From positions 62,001 through 126,000 of the forward strand of contig JADKDL010000007.1 in the NCBI GenBank assembly GCA_016714605.1: 64,000 nt of DNA, given 5' to 3'. The notes beneath the pieces were generated by a model. That model searched no databases, had not been told where the DNA came from, and was given only the letters and a program-made list of their open reading frames with translations. This document shows, piece after piece, positions 8,491 through 17,546 of the stretch (within the stretch, counting starts at the first letter, position 1; every line of letters begins with the position of its first letter). Source of the DNA: Bacteroidales bacterium. Lineage in GTDB: Bacteria; Bacteroidota; Bacteroidia; Bacteroidales; UBA1715. Position numbers and translations under genes: made by a program.

Positions 8491-8905
8491 TGTAAGAATA
8501 TTTTCTATTCATATATTTTGGGAAGTTGAGTAGTTAATAAATTGGAAAGGGTCTGGAAACAGACCTTTTAAGAAAGTAATCTGCGCCGTGTAAACTCGGC
8601 GCAGTTTCAATTTTGAAATAATCCCTAACTTTATATTTGTACAATAAAAAATGGGTGTTTAATTTGATACCCTCAAATATAAAGTTTGACTAACACAAAC
8701 AAGGATAATATTACCACTCTATATGCCTCGCACACCATATAGAAATGGCAATTAAAGAATAAGCACAGCTATTCAAGATTTACTATTTTGCTCACAAAGT
8801 TGGCCGATAGTTTTTCTTAAATTAAAGAAAACTGTAGTTATTCTAGATTCCTCATATTTGCTTTATGCCGAATTACTAAAACAAACAAAGTAATTTAATA
8901 GAAAT
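8491..8905. other. nifK-nifE intergenic region
   Basis: 415 bp, unusually long for the inside of a nif operon. It contains the hairpin listed separately at 8581-8604. Further on there is a short inverted repeat GTTTG-N7-CAAAC (8684-8700) and several near-matches to the -7 element (TATTTTG near 8783, CATATTTG near 8853), but no complete promoter. I see no open frame of note. nifEN may be expressed both by readthrough and from an own promoter. Confidence 0.5.
8581..8610 (+). terminator. Attenuator or terminator after nifK
   Basis: CTGCGCCG (8581-8588) pairs exactly with CGGCGCAG (8597-8604), 8-nt loop, followed by TTTCAATTTT. Strong GC stem with an interrupted T tract. It would lower expression of the cofactor-assembly genes nifEN relative to the structural genes. 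Confidence 0.65.
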
Positions 8906-10240
8906 ATGAAATCATTTATAGCAGAAAGAAACAAACAAGTAATAACCAAAGACGATGGTAGCTTTGAGATAGACTGCGGCGTAGATAGTGTTGCCGGGTC
9001 GGTTAGTCAAAGAGCCTGCGTGTTTTGTGGTTCACGGGTGGTTTTGTATCCAATAGCCGATGCACTACATGTGGTTCATGGACCTATAGGTTGCGCATCA
9101 TATACTTGGGATATAAGAGGCTCTCTCTCCTCTCACGAACAACTTCACCGCATGAGTTTCTCTACCGATTTGCGCGAGAAACATGTCATATTTGGTGGAG
9201 AAAAACAACTAGAAAATGCCTTGCTTGAGCTTATTGAAGCTTACAAACCCAAAGCAGCTTTTGTCTATTCAACCTGTATTGTCGGAGTAATTGGCGATGA
9301 CGTACTACGCATCTGCAAACAGACAAGTCAAAAAACAGGTATCGATGTAATTGCAGTTCAATCTGAAGGTTTTCAAGGCACAAAAAAAGATGGCTACAAA
9401 ATAGCTTGCGATGCCATTGGTAAACTGGTAGGAACACGTAACGATAAGCCTTTGGGCGAATTCAATATAAATATATTAGGCGATTTTAACCTTGCCGGCG
9501 AACTTTGGATGCTTAAAGAATATTACGAAAAAATAGGCATCAGCATACTTTCAACCATAACCGGCGATGCAAAGGTCGATGATATTAGAAATTCTCACCG
9601 TGCGTCTCTAAATGTGGTGCAATGCTCGGGCTCTATGATGCACTTGGCTAAAGATATGAAAGAAAAATATGGCGTTACTTTTATCAAGGTTTCATATTTT
9701 GGAATAGAAGATATGTCTGACGCTCTTTATGATGTGGTGGAATTTTTCAAATCAGAAACTCTGATGAATAATGCCAAGGAACTGGTAAAAGAAGAGATCG
9801 GCAGACTTATGCCTATCATGGCAGAATATAAGAAAAAGCTTCAAGGTAAAAAAGCCGCCATTTATGTAGGTGGAGCATGTAAAGCTATTTCTTTGGTTAA
9901 GGCTCTGAGGTTGATTGGTGTAACCACTGTGGTTGTAGGATCACAGACCGGAAACAAAGAAGACTATGAGTTGCTGCATCAACTGTGCGACAAAGGCACC
10001 ATCTTGGTAGATGACTCTAACCCACTGGAACTAACAAGTTTAGTTTTGGAAAAAGGTGCCGATATTTTTATTGGTGGTGTAAAAGAGCGACCTATTGCGC
10101 ATAAGTTAGGATTAGGTTTTTGCGATCATAATCATGAACGAAAACTTCCTCTTGCCGGTTATGAAGGCATGATAAAATTTGCCGAAGAAATTTTTGCCAC
10201 AGCTAGCAGTCCGGTATGGCAATTTGTAAGAAAAAAATAA
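8906..10240 (+). CDS. nifE: Nitrogenase FeMo-cofactor biosynthesis protein NifE
   Basis: 444 residues, paralogous to NifD. NifE pairs with NifN as the scaffold on which the NifB-derived cluster is matured by insertion of molybdenum and homocitrate. Cysteines for the P-cluster-like 4Fe-4S site are at 38/41 (RACVFCGSR), 63 (HGPIGC) and in YSTCIVGVIGDD. GFQGTKKDGYKIACDAI replaces the NifD SQSxGHHIAN signature, and VQCSGSMMHL stands in place of NifD CxRSxNYI, both typical of NifE. There is no HSxDY histidine at the C terminus (LAGYEGMIKFAEE), as expected for a scaffold. Intact; 71 bp before nifN. Confidence 0.93.
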   Translation: MKSFIAERNKQVITKDDGSFEIDCGVDSVAGSVSQRACVFCGSRVVLYPIADALHVVHGPIGCASYTWDIRGSLSSHEQLHRMSFSTDLREKHVIFGGEKQLENALLELIEAYKPKAAFVYSTCIVGVIGDDVLRICKQTSQKTGIDVIAVQSEGFQGTKKDGYKIACDAIGKLVGTRNDKPLGEFNINILGDFNLAGELWMLKEYYEKIGISILSTITGDAKVDDIRNSHRASLNVVQCSGSMMHLAKDMKEKYGVTFIKVSYFGIEDMSDALYDVVEFFKSETLMNNAKELVKEEIGRLMPIMAEYKKKLQGKKAAIYVGGACKAISLVKALRLIGVTTVVVGSQTGNKEDYELLHQLCDKGTILVDDSNPLELTSLVLEKGADIFIGGVKERPIAHKLGLGFCDHNHERKLPLAGYEGMIKFAEEIFATASSPVWQFVRKK

Positions 10241-10311
10241 TCTGGAACAGTTATTTACACTTATCAAAAATTTCTTTTACTCAATAAGCTTGAAACTACA
10301 AAAACAAAACA

Positions 10312-11724
10312 ATGGATACAAAAGATATACATCTAGATATACAATCAAAATCTTTTACAGCAACAAGAAATGCCTGTAAAGTTTGTACGCCTTTAGGAGC
10401 TTCAATTGTTTTTAAAGGCATAGAAGGCTGTCTGCCCATGTTGCACGGATCGCAAGGCTGCGCAACCTACATAAGACGATACCTAATTTCTCACTTCAAA
10501 GAACCTATGGATATAGCTTCGTCAAACTTTAGTGAGTCTTCTACCGTGTTTGGAGGCAACAAAAACTTCATAATCGGGATAAACAACATTATATCTCAAT
10601 ACAACCCAAAAGTTATAGCTATTGCAAGTACCTGCTTGAGCGAAACCATTGGCGAAGATGTGCCTGCTATGATTAGAGAATACATTGCTGTAAATAAAGA
10701 TAAGACATTGCCTGAGTTTATATATGCCTCTACGCCAAGCTATCAAGGCACGCACATGGAGGGCTTTCATGAGGCTGTTTATGCCAGTGTAAAATTCCTT
10801 GCTCAAGGTGGAGAGAAAAATGAAAAAATTAATATTTTTCCCGGATTCGTATCAACCGAAGATTTGCGCCATGTAAAAGAAATATTTGAGGACTTTGGAT
10901 TGTCATACAATATGCTACCAGATTACTCAGACTCACTAGACAACCCCGCTTGGGAAGAGGTGGTAAAAATTCCGGCAGGTGGTACAAGCATTGAAGATAT
11001 AAAAAGTACCGGTACCGCCAAAGCCAGTATAGAATTGGGAAGGGTAATGAACAAAGGCGGACTAAACGGTAGAATAAAAAACAACAATAAAGTAATTACC
11101 GCCGGAAAATATCTAAAAGATACCTATGATATTGATAATTACAGCCTTGGACTGCCAATTGGGATAAAAGAAACCGATGAGTTTTTTGCTGTTTTGTCTC
11201 AATTATCGGGCAAACCAATTCCTAAAAAATACCAAATGCAAAGAGGTCGCCTTGTAGATGCTTATATCGATGCACACAAACACATTTTCGGACAAAGAGC
11301 TATTGTTTTTGGCGACGAAGATATGGTTATTGGACTTACTGCATTTCTGTATGAAATAGGCGTTGTGCCAGTTCTTGTAGCTACCGGTGGCGAAAGTGGT
11401 GTACTGAAACAAACTCTAGAAAACGATTTGAACATAAACACCAGCGGAATGATTATAAGACAAGGAATGGATTTTGAGGAAATTGCTGCATTAGGCAAAG
11501 AATTGAACCCCGATTTTCTTATAGGAAACAGCAAAGGCTACTATATAGCTCGCGAACTTAAGAAACCACTTGTAAGAGTAGGTTTCCCTATACACGACCG
11601 CTACGGTTGCCAAAGAATTCAGCACCTTTGCTATGAAGGTACGCAACAATTGTTCGATACCATTACCAATGCCATAGTACAATATAAACAAGATAATTCT
11701 GAGGTGGGGTATAAATATATTTAA
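10312..11724 (+). CDS. nifN: Nitrogenase FeMo-cofactor biosynthesis protein NifN
   Basis: 470 residues, paralogous to NifK. The beginning NACKVCTPLGAS (Cys22, Cys25), HGSQGC (Cys50) and STCLSETIGEDVPAM follow the NifK pattern, while SNFSESSTVFGG resembles the NifK SxFTEGxxVFGG strand. The C-terminal part VRVGFPIHDRYGCQRIQHLCYEGTQQLFD is complete. It forms the NifE2N2 scaffold with the preceding gene. It is the last nif gene here: nifB, nifV, nifU and nifS do not follow, and the next gene is convergent, so the remaining assembly functions must be elsewhere. Confidence 0.92.
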   Translation: MDTKDIHLDIQSKSFTATRNACKVCTPLGASIVFKGIEGCLPMLHGSQGCATYIRRYLISHFKEPMDIASSNFSESSTVFGGNKNFIIGINNIISQYNPKVIAIASTCLSETIGEDVPAMIREYIAVNKDKTLPEFIYASTPSYQGTHMEGFHEAVYASVKFLAQGGEKNEKINIFPGFVSTEDLRHVKEIFEDFGLSYNMLPDYSDSLDNPAWEEVVKIPAGGTSIEDIKSTGTAKASIELGRVMNKGGLNGRIKNNNKVITAGKYLKDTYDIDNYSLGLPIGIKETDEFFAVLSQLSGKPIPKKYQMQRGRLVDAYIDAHKHIFGQRAIVFGDEDMVIGLTAFLYEIGVVPVLVATGGESGVLKQTLENDLNINTSGMIIRQGMDFEEIAALGKELNPDFLIGNSKGYYIARELKKPLVRVGFPIHDRYGCQRIQHLCYEGTQQLFDTITNAIVQYKQDNSEVGYKYI

Positions 11725-11850
11725 GATTAAATAATTTGGGTTAGGTTTTAGTTTATTCTGATATTAGATTTTATTTCAATTAATCAGTAGCCCAATTAGC
11801 AGGATTTGGTAAAATGAAAAATCATATTTTTTGGCATTTATATTTATAAT

Positions 11851-11875
11851 GGGTAGCCACAAGGGCTACCCTTAC
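11851..11875 (+). terminator. Terminator after nifN
   Basis: GGGTAGCC (11851-11858) pairs with GGCTACCC (11864-11871), followed by a short TTA stretch. It lies between convergent nifN and the chemoreceptor gene, so it may serve the operon end; the weak T run lowers certainty. Confidence 0.55.
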
Positions 11876-11936
11876 TATATATCACAATAACTTTTTAGCT
11901 TACGCAGTATGTATGTCGTTTCCACAAATACAGCTA

Positions 11937-13901
11937 CTACAACGCATCTCTCACTTTAAGCATTTGCTTCATTTCTTCATTAAGTTCGGTTTCTTTCAAT
12001 TTTATTTCTTCCAAGGCTTCTTTCAATCTCTGAATTTCTGCTTTAGAGCCTCTTTTCTTAAAGAATCGAAGCACGTTTTTGAGACTATCAGATTGAGAAT
12101 ACAACTGTTCGGCGGTGGTAGAAAGTTCTTCAGAAGCTGTTGAGTTCTGATATACAACTGAGTTTAATTGTTGCAATGCGTTGTTTATTTCATTTGCTCC
12201 CGAACTCTGCTCTACACTCGCAGAAGCTATTTCCTGTATCAGAGAAGTTGTTTTATCTATTGTAGGCACAACTACTTCTAGCATTTTACAAGAATCATCA
12301 GCTTTTGTGAGACTTATCTGGGTTATATCATTTATTTCATTGGCCACCAACTGACTTTTCTCTGCAAGTTTTTTCACCCCATCGGCCACCACGGCAAACC
12401 CTTTACCTGCTTGTCCAGCTCTTGCTGCTTCTATTGATGCATTAAGCGCTAGTAAGTCTGTTTTCTTAGCTATTTCATTTACAATAATTGCTTTTTCAGC
12501 TATTAATTTCATAGAATGTACCGTTTCGAGCATACTTTTCAAAACCTTAGAGATATCAATATTAGCTTTGGTAGCTATTTTTTCAGTCTCCACTGCATTT
12601 TCGGTATTCTGATTTATTGCAGCCGTCATTTCTTCTATAGATGCACTTACCTGTTCTATTGCTGATGCTTGCTGAGAAACACCATTTGAAAGGTTGAGTG
12701 CTGCATTTTTCACTTCCTCCGATGTATTTTCAACTGCCAAAGCTTCTTCCACAATAGTATTGGTGATTGTAGCAATTTGTTCTTGCATTTTAATTATTTC
12801 ATGTGCCATTTTACCTATCTCATCGTTGTTTTCTACACTCACTTCTGAGTCGAAAAATCCGTGAGACATAGCATTAATATAACCAGATAATTTTTTTATA
12901 GGCACTATCAATAAGGTTCTATTTACCATAAACAGAGCAACGAAAGTAACAAGCAGAACTACTAAAAAACTAATAACTAAATAATTAAGGAAATCACGAA
13001 CACTCTCGTAAATTTCCTTGTGCGGCATTTCAATTGCAAGTACCCATCCATTTGTTGATGGTATCTTACTAAAAACAGTGAGAGCACCTTCTGTATTAGC
13101 ATCATAAATATCTCCCGATCCAACGGTATCTTTTTTCATAGATGCCACCAGATCATTTACACCTTGATAACCCAAACTATCGAGCATTGTAATGTTTGCA
13201 GTAAGTGTAAGCGAATCTATAGGATGAGCAACAAACAAACCTTCATTATCAACAATATACGACATGCCTGTTTTACCAATTTTTATACTTCCTGCTATTT
13301 CAGATATTTTTCTCAATGAAACATTTACACATAAGCAACCAATTACTTTATTATTACCATCGTGAACAGGAACTGCAATACTAAATTTCTTCTCGCCTGT
13401 AGAACGAGATAAGGCTGGATTTGTAACAAACACATCAGAACTACCACCTAAGATTGAAATTACATAATCTCTATCTTTTAAACTTTTCTCCATTTTGCCT
13501 TTTTTAGGCACATAATAGCTTCCATCAGGATAAACTAAGAAAACCATTGAGAATATATCTTTTCTTTGGTCCGATACATTTTGTAAAATTGGCTCAACAT
13601 TTTTCCAATCCATTGAAGTTAACTGCGGTGTTTGAGCAATTCGGTGCAGCTCTTCGCCCAAGCCAGAAATAAGCTGCCCTACCTCTGCGGCTCTTGCTAT
13701 TGCCACTTGCTCACTCAGCGCTTTGAAATTTTTATATTCATCTTTACTGTACTTAGAATATATTATAAAACCCAGTGGTAACAGTACAACCGTGAGTACA
13801 ACTGCCAGTACAATAAACAATTTAGATTGCAATGATTTCATTTGAAATATTCTCTTATAAAGAATTGGTTTCTTTTTGTTTTCGTTGGTTGTTGTTTCCA
13901 T
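11937..13901 (-). CDS. Methyl-accepting chemotaxis protein with periplasmic dCache-type sensor
   Basis: Start chosen at METTTNENKKK (13901); an upstream GTG-type extension looks untranslated. A first membrane helix (LFIVLAVVLTVVLLPLGFIIY, ~residues 30-50) is followed by ~270 residues of periplasmic sensor with dCache features (YVPKKGKMEKSLKDRDYV, GKTGMSYIVDNEGLFVAHP), a second helix (YLVISFLVVLLVTFVALFM), a HAMP domain and a long signalling coiled coil. The hairpin tip reads EIAKKTDLLALNASIEAARAGQAGKGFAVVADGVKKLAE, the CheA/CheW contact region. The ligand is unknown; amino or organic acids are common for dCache. Convergent to nifN, with no sign of linkage in function. Confidence 0.88.
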   Translation of the reverse strand: METTTNENKKKPILYKRIFQMKSLQSKLFIVLAVVLTVVLLPLGFIIYSKYSKDEYKNFKALSEQVAIARAAEVGQLISGLGEELHRIAQTPQLTSMDWKNVEPILQNVSDQRKDIFSMVFLVYPDGSYYVPKKGKMEKSLKDRDYVISILGGSSDVFVTNPALSRSTGEKKFSIAVPVHDGNNKVIGCLCVNVSLRKISEIAGSIKIGKTGMSYIVDNEGLFVAHPIDSLTLTANITMLDSLGYQGVNDLVASMKKDTVGSGDIYDANTEGALTVFSKIPSTNGWVLAIEMPHKEIYESVRDFLNYLVISFLVVLLVTFVALFMVNRTLLIVPIKKLSGYINAMSHGFFDSEVSVENNDEIGKMAHEIIKMQEQIATITNTIVEEALAVENTSEEVKNAALNLSNGVSQQASAIEQVSASIEEMTAAINQNTENAVETEKIATKANIDISKVLKSMLETVHSMKLIAEKAIIVNEIAKKTDLLALNASIEAARAGQAGKGFAVVADGVKKLAEKSQLVANEINDITQISLTKADDSCKMLEVVVPTIDKTTSLIQEIASASVEQSSGANEINNALQQLNSVVYQNSTASEELSTTAEQLYSQSDSLKNVLRFFKKRGSKAEIQRLKEALEEIKLKETELNEEMKQMLKVRDAL

Positions 13902-14262
13902 AGTATTTTGTTGAAGTTGTTGTTTTATAAAGTTAAGAATAAATATTCTATCATAAAAATTTAAATTCAAGACAGTTATTACAAAAAAGAAAAAATAAAG
14001 GTTGCATTTATATATATTTCAAAGGTTAATCCATTAACAATATCTCGTATTACACAGTTTTTCAACCATATATAAATTCATTTTAAAATAAACTTCATTA
14101 AACAAATTAAGCTACTTCACAAAAAAATATGACAAAATACATGTTTTAAAGTAAGAAAAATTATCTTTAGAAACTATTATTAAAATTTCTAAAGTGAAGC
14201 ACATTTTTGATTATATCCTCGAACTTGCACATAAAGGCTAATTGCTGTATCTTTGCAGAGCT
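13902..14262. other. Divergent intergenic region, chemoreceptor / radical SAM gene
   Basis: 361 bp. A perfect inverted repeat CTTTAGAAA-N12-TTTCTAAAG sits at 14165-14194, about 30 bp upstream of the promoter of the radical SAM gene. Nothing else is assignable. Confidence 0.5.
14224..14255 (+). promoter_or_regulatory. Promoter of the radical SAM gene
   Basis: CTTG (14224-14227), 20-bp spacer, TATCTTTG (14248-14255): three of four bases at -33 and a full -7 element. The ATG at 14263 lies only 7 bases after the -7 box, so the mRNA leader must be very short. Confidence 0.6.
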
Positions 14263-15264
14263 ATGCCATCACATGTAAACATACCTATATTTATTCCTGA
14301 AAAAGCTTGTCCGCACCGTTGTATTTTCTGCAACCAAGCAAATATTAGCGGTCAGAAAGTTGCACCTAAACCTTCTGAGGTTAAAGCCATTATAGATACC
14401 TATCTCAATACTATACCTTCTGATAGAAAAAAACAAGTAGCTTTTTTTGGGGGTAGTTTTACCGGTATTGCTATTGAAGAACAGAAAGAATATTTAGAAG
14501 TAGTAGCTCCATATATTGAAAACAGACAAATTGAAGGCATAAGAGTCTCTACAAGACCCGATTATATAGACATTACAAAGCTAGAGTTGCTTAAATCTTA
14601 CCATGTAAAAGCTATTGAATTGGGAGCTCAGTCATTCAATCAGGAGGTTTTGCACTTGTCGTCAAGAGGACATACCGTAGAAGACACCATAAATGCAGCA
14701 GGACTAATTAATGAGTATGGGTTTGAACTTGGACTGCAAATGATGTTGGGTTTGCCCGGCGATACTGCCGAATCTGCAACTTTTACAGCCCAAGAAATAG
14801 TAAGACTCAAAGCTCAAACAACGAGAATCTATCCGGCACTTGTAATAGTTTAAACACCTTTGGAAATTCTTTACCAAAAAGGAGAATACACTCCTTTAAG
14901 CTTAGAAGCAGCAATAAAACAAGCCAAAACAGCGGTAGAGTTATTTGAGATAAATAATATTAAGATATTGAAAGTAGGACTGCACCCATCAGATGAATTG
15001 TGCAGCGAGAATAAAATTATAGCCGGTCCATTTCACCCTTCATTTCGCGAACTGGTTCTCAGCGATTTGTGGCTTGATAAGCTTCTAAAGACGGTTTCTC
15101 CATCTGATAAAAAAATAACGATTAGAGTACCTTATTCGGCAATAAATTACGCAATAGGTTACAACAGTTGCAATGTAGATACTTTGAAAAAATATATAGG
15201 TAATATAAAAATAAAACCCGATGCAAATCTTACAAAAAATGAGATTGCCTATAGCTATCATTGA
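14263..15264 (+). CDS. Elp3-like radical SAM protein, interrupted by one stop codon
   Basis: The start MPSHVNIPIFIPEKACPHRCIFCNQ has the CxxxCxxC triad that binds the radical SAM 4Fe-4S cluster. FFGGSFTGI and RVSTRPDYID follow as in the Elp3/HemN-like group. The frame meets TAA at 14851-14853 (codon 197), after RIYPALVIV, and then continues at once with TPLEILYQKGEYTPLSLEAAIKQAK in the same frame, as the family requires. So this is a single-base nonsense change or sequencing error, not a frameshift. The C-terminal part ends FHPSFRELVLSDLW...IAYSYH. The family is widespread in anaerobes; its reaction is not known to me. The next gene overlaps its end. Confidence 0.7.
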
Positions 15265-15934
15265 CAGCAGAACACCACCCACTGCAATAAGCAAATTATC
15301 AACATTATTTGAAACATTTTGCTTTACCGGAAACAATAGCACCTATGAAGCTATAAGCTGTCATCCTGATATTTACATGACTCATTGTGGCAGTGAACTC
15401 ATTGTGGCAGCAAATGCTCCTGATGCACTAGTAGAAATGCTGCGCGCAAAGCAAATTGCATTCAGCTTTGGTAAATCAAAGGTCGGTTTTCAATTGACGG
15501 ACTCGGCTTATTATAACAGTGTAATTACCGATAAATATTTTATTCATAAACAAGGTTTTACTGATATTTTAATTGAAAATATTTGCCAAAATCTGCAATT
15601 TATAAACGTACCACAGGCATATACTCGGTGCAGCCTTATTCATCTGAAAGACAATTGCTTCATATCGTCAGATAAAGGCATCATCAAGCAATTGGAAAAA
15701 TATAATTTACAGGTGATTTATATTAATCCATCAAAAATACAATTACCTCCATACAAAAACGGCTTTATTGGCGGATGTATGGGTGTGTTTGGCAACAGAC
15801 TTTTTGCAAATGGGAATTTAAATCTGTTGGTTGGTGGTGAAAAATCGAAAAAAGAAATAATTGATATCGGTATTGAAATAATTGAACTACATGAAGATAC
15901 ACCCTATGACGGTGGGGGCATATTTTTTATCTAA
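15239..15934 (+). CDS. Conserved hypothetical protein, overlaps radical SAM gene
   Basis: About 231 residues from MRLPIAIIDSRTPPTAISKL. Gene overlap (26 bp) with the Elp3-like radical SAM gene implies translational coupling. The sequence has no membrane segment or signal peptide. Recognisable features are PDIYMTHCGSELIVAANAP and a C-terminal glycine-rich LLVGGEKSKKEIIDIGIEIIELHEDTPYDGGGIFFI. It resembles a conserved family found beside this radical SAM protein in clostridia (amidinotransferase-like 'GME' fold in my recollection), but I cannot verify that. Function unknown. Confidence 0.6.
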   Translation: MRLPIAIIDSRTPPTAISKLSTLFETFCFTGNNSTYEAISCHPDIYMTHCGSELIVAANAPDALVEMLRAKQIAFSFGKSKVGFQLTDSAYYNSVITDKYFIHKQGFTDILIENICQNLQFINVPQAYTRCSLIHLKDNCFISSDKGIIKQLEKYNLQVIYINPSKIQLPPYKNGFIGGCMGVFGNRLFANGNLNLLVGGEKSKKEIIDIGIEIIELHEDTPYDGGGIFFI

Positions 15935-15950
15935 AATTTGGCTTTATACC

Positions 15951-16565
15951 TTATTTGCAGCTGTCTGGAGCGTTATTTTTTGGAGGAGTTTCATTGCTTG
16001 GTATCAAACATTTAGGGATGCCCCATATTCCTTTATACTCTGCAATAGAAATCTCATAACCATTGCAAGTCAAAAAAGTACCTTTGTGATTTTTTTTAAT
16101 AATCCATGCCTCGCCTTGCCTAATTCGTTCTACAACGGTCTGGCTTATAAAAGTTCTGCTTGAATCTTTTATCTGCAATCCTATCGCTATACCTATCTCA
16201 TTATTAAGCAAATCCATATTACCACTTACCGAATCGGGAAGAATACCATCTTCATTTCTGCGTTTCTTAAAGTCTCTGAAATTATCTTTTTCATGAATTT
16301 CACCAAGTCTTCTTGCTTTTCTAGGAGCAATTTCTTGCACCAAAAGTGCCATCCAGTATATGTGCCTATAAGCATCTACTTGTCCACCGACGGCATCTCT
16401 ATCAAGAGAATCTGTTTTTGCCATTTGAAAAGCTGCTCGTTGCGCTTCTTTGCTTATTGTATATACTTTTTTAGCTACAAACGGATGTGCAACAGCCCAC
16501 ATAACTTTATGAAATGTAAGAGATTGAGCTGAAATTAATATTGGAAAAAGCACAAAAATCCCCAT
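15951..16565 (-). CDS. Exported hypothetical protein (DUF6973-like)
   Basis: 204 residues with a short hydrophobic start (MGIFVLFPILISAQ). The core DAVGGQVDAYRHIYWMALLVQEIAPRKARRLGEIHE, followed by DLLNNEIGIAIG, matches the histidine-containing helix pair typical of DUF6973 proteins ('DAxRHxxW'). Such proteins are exported in Bacteroidetes; the role is unknown. The start codon sits within a 10-bp perfect inverted repeat (CATACTATTG, 16563-16572, and CAATAGTATG, 16591-16600), which could fold over the translation start. The frame is open further upstream, so a longer start cannot be excluded. Confidence 0.55.
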   Translation of the reverse strand: MGIFVLFPILISAQSLTFHKVMWAVAHPFVAKKVYTISKEAQRAAFQMAKTDSLDRDAVGGQVDAYRHIYWMALLVQEIAPRKARRLGEIHEKDNFRDFKKRRNEDGILPDSVSGNMDLLNNEIGIAIGLQIKDSSRTFISQTVVERIRQGEAWIIKKNHKGTFLTCNGYEISIAEYKGIWGIPKCLIPSNETPPKNNAPDSCK

Positions 16566-16648
16566 ACTATTGAGCGCTTCTTTTGGAAACCAATAGTATG
16601 AGGGAAAATATTTTTGCTCGTTTTATTCAACGTTTACATACAATATGC

Positions 16649-17512
16649 TTATTCAATTACAATTACAAGATATTTTGAAGTTGCCCAAAACTCTTTAGGG
16701 TTAGTTATTGATAAGCTATCTATCTTCTCTGGAGTAGCTTTAATTAAACTATATGTGCTTGTTTGGTGCGAAGTGATAACTGATGCTTTTTTAGACATAA
16801 TAGGTAAGCTATTGAACTTTGTAATATCTACTTTTGTGAAATATTCTTTATTGAAATCGTTTTTCAATTGTAAAACTTTATTTATACCCACAAAACCACC
16901 TTTTTTATCAAGTATTTGGTTAGCAATAAGTTCTTTTTTAGTACCTACTGCATAATATGCGGTATTCATCTCGTCTTTTTGACTAGAAATAACTGTTTCT
17001 CTTTCAGTTACAGTATTATACATAGAATCTATATTCTTGTATAGTGAATCAATCAATAAATCTTTTGATTTCAAAGTTTCTCTTAAAATAACAAGGGCAC
17101 TGTCTTTTGCAATAAGTTCATTTTGCAAGTTTTTTATTGTTTTATTTAATTCAGAGATTTTAATATCAGAACGATTCAAATTTTTCTGCAATTGAGCAAG
17201 TTTTTGTTTGTTACTTTGTAACAACTCATAAATCTGAAGAATGTCTTGATTGATTTTTTCTTTTTTACTTTCATTGTTCTCAACACCACTCATGTTTTCA
17301 ACAGAGAGTAAATTTTCTTTTTCTTTGATTTGAGCTAGATTAGCTTCAATTTCATTAAATGACGCTAAGAACTGGTTGATAGACGAGTCTCTGTTTACAT
17401 TTACACGTGCAAGACTGTCATTTGTAGACTTTAGTTGGTTAACTTGTTCTTCATAATTTTCGCAAGAAAACAACAGTAACATAATAATTGGTAAATACAA
17501 TAACTTTTTCAT
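16649..17512 (-). CDS. Coiled-coil lipoprotein, hypothetical
   Basis: 287 residues. The first 17 (MKKLLYLPIIMLLLFSC) are a lipoprotein signal with Cys17 as the lipidation site. Residues ~25-175 are a long coiled coil rich in Asn, Ser, Leu and Lys (QLKSTNDSLARV, NQDILQIYELLQSNKQKLAQLQKNL). The C-terminal ~100 residues form a small globular part (KKGGFVGINKVLQLKNDFNKEYFTKVDITKFNSLPI). This arrangement is common in Bacteroidales, where the members lack known function. It lies 34 bp before rsmI on the same strand in the order rsmI then lipoprotein, so the two may be co-transcribed. Confidence 0.65.
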   Translation of the reverse strand: MKKLLYLPIIMLLLFSCENYEEQVNQLKSTNDSLARVNVNRDSSINQFLASFNEIEANLAQIKEKENLLSVENMSGVENNESKKEKINQDILQIYELLQSNKQKLAQLQKNLNRSDIKISELNKTIKNLQNELIAKDSALVILRETLKSKDLLIDSLYKNIDSMYNTVTERETVISSQKDEMNTAYYAVGTKKELIANQILDKKGGFVGINKVLQLKNDFNKEYFTKVDITKFNSLPIMSKKASVITSHQTSTYSLIKATPEKIDSLSITNPKEFWATSKYLVIVIE

Positions 17513-17546
17513 TTTTACTTTTTTTTAAAGGGGGTTAGAATTTATA

